NCBI GenBank assembly: GCA_965226155.1
Contig: OZ245331.1
Coordinates: forward strand, 248,001 to 312,000
Origin: G965226155 sp965226155
Lineage (GTDB): Bacteria; Pseudomonadota; Gammaproteobacteria; Eutrophobiales; Eutrophobiaceae
Length of the DNA: 64,000 nt
Direction: 5' to 3'
Shown here piece by piece: positions 62,336 to 64,000 of this stretch. Every line of letters starts with the position of its first letter. The stretch's first letter is position 1. The notes beneath the pieces were generated by a model. It had not been told where the DNA came from, did no database searches, and saw only the letters and a list, made by a program, of their open reading frames with translations. The position numbers and the translations under genes were made by a program.

Positions 62336-63844
62336 ATGAAAACAAGATCATTATTACTTTACAGGACTGTGGCATATTTGCTTCTGCTGTATCATCAACC
62401 TGGTCAAACATGGGAGACACTAACAAAAGATATTGACTTGAATTGTGAGCAACATGTATCACTGACCCTACAGTGTGACTACAGATTATTATCCTCTAAC
62501 CAGCAAAGCGCGATCCACGTAAAAGCAGGAGACATCCCACTCAACATCACCAGCAACAACATCTATCCAATGGCCGGATCTGTTACAGCCATACTGTTCC
62601 TTGTCGACACCAGCGATCCGGGACGACAAAATGTCCTAAATAAGAATTACAAGCAAATTGTGCAAATTGTCGATCTAGTAGAAAGCCACCATATACTGGG
62701 ACTAGCCAGTTTTGACAAAGATCTAATAGTACAGGTGCCACTAGGTGATCCACATTCCCGCGTAGTTGAATCTGCAGAGACGCTACAAGCCAGTGGTCTA
62801 ACAACGGAATTATATCGAAATGTTATTGTTGCTGTACAAATCCTGTCGCGTTATGAAGCAGACAGAAAGGCAATCTTTCTGTTTTCCGATGGGCAGGCGG
62901 AAGACAAGGCATATTTTCACCAGGATGTAATTAATGTAGCCCGCAGCAACAATGTAATAATCAATTCATTCGGATTTGCACGGACAATAGCCTTGTCAGT
63001 AGCACTACAAAGCTTGAGACGACTCAGCGAAGAAACAGGTGGCAGTTATTATGAAGCAGATCCTGATTTTGAGCTTAATAGATCTATCTTATCTTCTACA
63101 TTGAACAAGACTGATAATGGCGGACGGTTTACCACTGATCTGAGTACAGTGGATCTACCCGCAGACGAAAACCAAGAGGTGTTGCTCAACTTTGCAATCG
63201 ATAATGGCGACCTTTTCATTAAGGTGCCAATTTCCTTGCCTAAGAAGAGCCAAAGGCAAGTGCAAACTACCCAGGGCGACATAACGAGTATTCCTACCGT
63301 GCCCACCCAAACTCGAGTTGGTCAAATCACACCGATAATCAATGACCCTGAAGGTCTGGATAAATGGCTATGGTATGGAGTCCCCTTATCTTTACTCGTG
63401 CTGATTATCCTAGTATTGATCTCATTGTTTCTACTTACTAGAAAACAATTATCTAAGGAAAATACCGTATTACCCCAAAAAGATCAGGTTAAACCCTATG
63501 CATATTTGATCACACAAGATGAAAAGGCCCATCGATATCCAATTACCAATACAATCTGGCGTATTGGTCGCAGTCTTGACAACGAAATGACCATAAGTGA
63601 CAGTTCGATGTCACGCCGTCATGCTGAAATACACAGATACAACAATGGAAAGTTCGTGTTATTTGATCTTGGCTCAACGAACGGGGTATATGTAAATAAC
63701 AAAAAGATAGAAAAAAAGAAAATCAAGGAAGGAGACATAATCGAAATTGGTGATGTCTTTTTTAGATTCACCCAGAATCCATCGGACTTTTTGCTAGAAG
63801 AAGAAACTGCCATGTTAAAGACAAAGGCACCGTACTCCCATTAG
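62336..63844 (+). CDS. VWA - TM - FHA protein
   Basis: A 502-residue protein with an N-terminal hydrophobic segment (about 5-20) and a VWA domain at about 84-255. The MIDAS site is partly degenerate: FLVDTSDPG (89-97) where DxSxS is expected, and LFSDGQAED later. A membrane helix lies at 346-367. The C-terminus is an FHA domain (408-480) with RIGRSLDNEM, MSRRHAEIHR and DLGSTNGVYVNN, the phosphothreonine-reading loops. So VWA faces the periplasm and FHA the cytoplasm. The FHA could read targets of the receiver-Ser/Thr kinase at 59615. An L,D-transpeptidase-like gene precedes it. Confidence 0.9.
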   Translation: MKTRSLLLYRTVAYLLLLYHQPGQTWETLTKDIDLNCEQHVSLTLQCDYRLLSSNQQSAIHVKAGDIPLNITSNNIYPMAGSVTAILFLVDTSDPGRQNVLNKNYKQIVQIVDLVESHHILGLASFDKDLIVQVPLGDPHSRVVESAETLQASGLTTELYRNVIVAVQILSRYEADRKAIFLFSDGQAEDKAYFHQDVINVARSNNVIINSFGFARTIALSVALQSLRRLSEETGGSYYEADPDFELNRSILSSTLNKTDNGGRFTTDLSTVDLPADENQEVLLNFAIDNGDLFIKVPISLPKKSQRQVQTTQGDITSIPTVPTQTRVGQITPIINDPEGLDKWLWYGVPLSLLVLIILVLISLFLLTRKQLSKENTVLPQKDQVKPYAYLITQDEKAHRYPITNTIWRIGRSLDNEMTISDSSMSRRHAEIHRYNNGKFVLFDLGSTNGVYVNNKKIEKKKIKEGDIIEIGDVFFRFTQNPSDFLLEEETAMLKTKAPYSH

Positions 63845-63852
63845 TACACTAA

Positions 63853-64000
63853 TTAATTTACATTAATCCCGAGATTGACACTGTCTGATTCCGTCCAGAC
63901 AACCAGCCATGATTCTTCGCCATTTACTGCTCTGAAATCATCATCTATACATACACCAGCAACTTCAACCAGATTATTGTCAATATATATCAGTGGAACA
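63853..64000 (-). CDS. C-terminal part of an unidentified gene cut by the window edge
   Basis: A frame open from the right edge ends in TAA at 63853. The 48 visible residues (VPLIYIDNNLVEVAGV at the edge, then EESWLVVWTESDSV) look like a real coding end. No family was recognised. The gene converges with the VWA-FHA gene, eight bases apart. Confidence 0.5.
   Translation of the reverse strand, partial: VPLIYIDNNLVEVAGVCIDDDFRAVNGEESWLVVWTESDSVNLGINVN

Noticed and set aside
1..64000. CRISPR arrays, prophage or an integrated plasmid
   Set aside because: No regularly spaced repeats, phage structural genes, integrase or attachment sites were seen; the only mobile DNA is IS30 and IS3.

Overview
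The window is from a Gammaproteobacterium, moderately AT-rich, that I cannot place to genus. The assignment rests on gene order: surE-pcm-nlpD-rpoS, mltD / methyltransferase / rnhA / dnaQ, xseB-ispA, argD-argF, and the EF-P beta-lysylation set epmA/efp/epmB. Genes are densely packed on both strands. Apart from RpoS no dedicated transcription factor is visible. There is one tRNA (Thr, anticodon TGT) and no rRNA or CRISPR.

Layout. 1-3.6 kb: end of a MEMO-AMMECR1 fusion, a TPR lipoprotein and PBP1b. 3.7-8.5 kb: a tiny Lys-rich protein, adk, a Mth938-like protein, then rpoS, nlpD, pcm and surE. 8.6-22 kb: argF, argD, a PuuD-like membrane protein, grxD, dnaQ, rnhA, a methyltransferase, mltD, aas, a second exported pcm, tag, apt and a YoaA/DinG helicase. 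22-27.3 kb: the EF-P modification genes, split by an IS30-family element and by two damaged accessory genes (RcnB-like, SYLF) bracketed by a pair of palindromic repeats. 27.3-38.3 kb: parC and parE, a rubrerythrin / Fe-S oxidoreductase / DUF3501 operon, xseB, ispA, folE2, mazG and an HNH nuclease gene. 38.5-40.5 kb: a Braun-type lipoprotein facing an L,D-transpeptidase, then moaB. 40.5-48.3 kb: a scarred accessory island with a beheaded DNA methyltransferase-HNH fusion, an IS3-family element, a broken and an intact IS30 copy, a transglutaminase pseudogene and a Kef-type antiporter. 48.4-52.4 kb: a PP2C-TM-FGE fusion, a repetitive His/Asn-rich exported protein and an AmpG-like permease. 52.8-59.5 kb: molybdenum-cofactor genes moaA, mobA, mobB, moeA, moaE, moaD, moaC, followed by folP and a prolyl iminopeptidase. 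59.6-64 kb: a receiver-Ser/Thr kinase fusion, tRNA-Thr, DUF1244, a second L,D-transpeptidase and a VWA-TM-FHA protein.

Two themes stand out. First, peptidoglycan and envelope functions are abundant: PBP1b, NlpD, MltD, AmpG, Lpp and two L,D-transpeptidases. Second, within 15 kb there is an enzyme to phosphorylate Ser/Thr (receiver-kinase), one to dephosphorylate it (PP2C) and a phosphothreonine reader (FHA); phosphatase and reader are each tethered through one membrane helix to an exported domain (FGE-like, VWA). This could be a transmembrane phospho-signalling set. That is inference from domain content, not shown by one operon.

A caution for users: at least five genes (Lys-rich protein, dnaQ, RcnB-like, SYLF, and the ORF between parC and parE) carry an apparent single-base indel in a homopolymer. 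Either they are really frameshifted or the assembly has residual indel errors; raw reads would decide.
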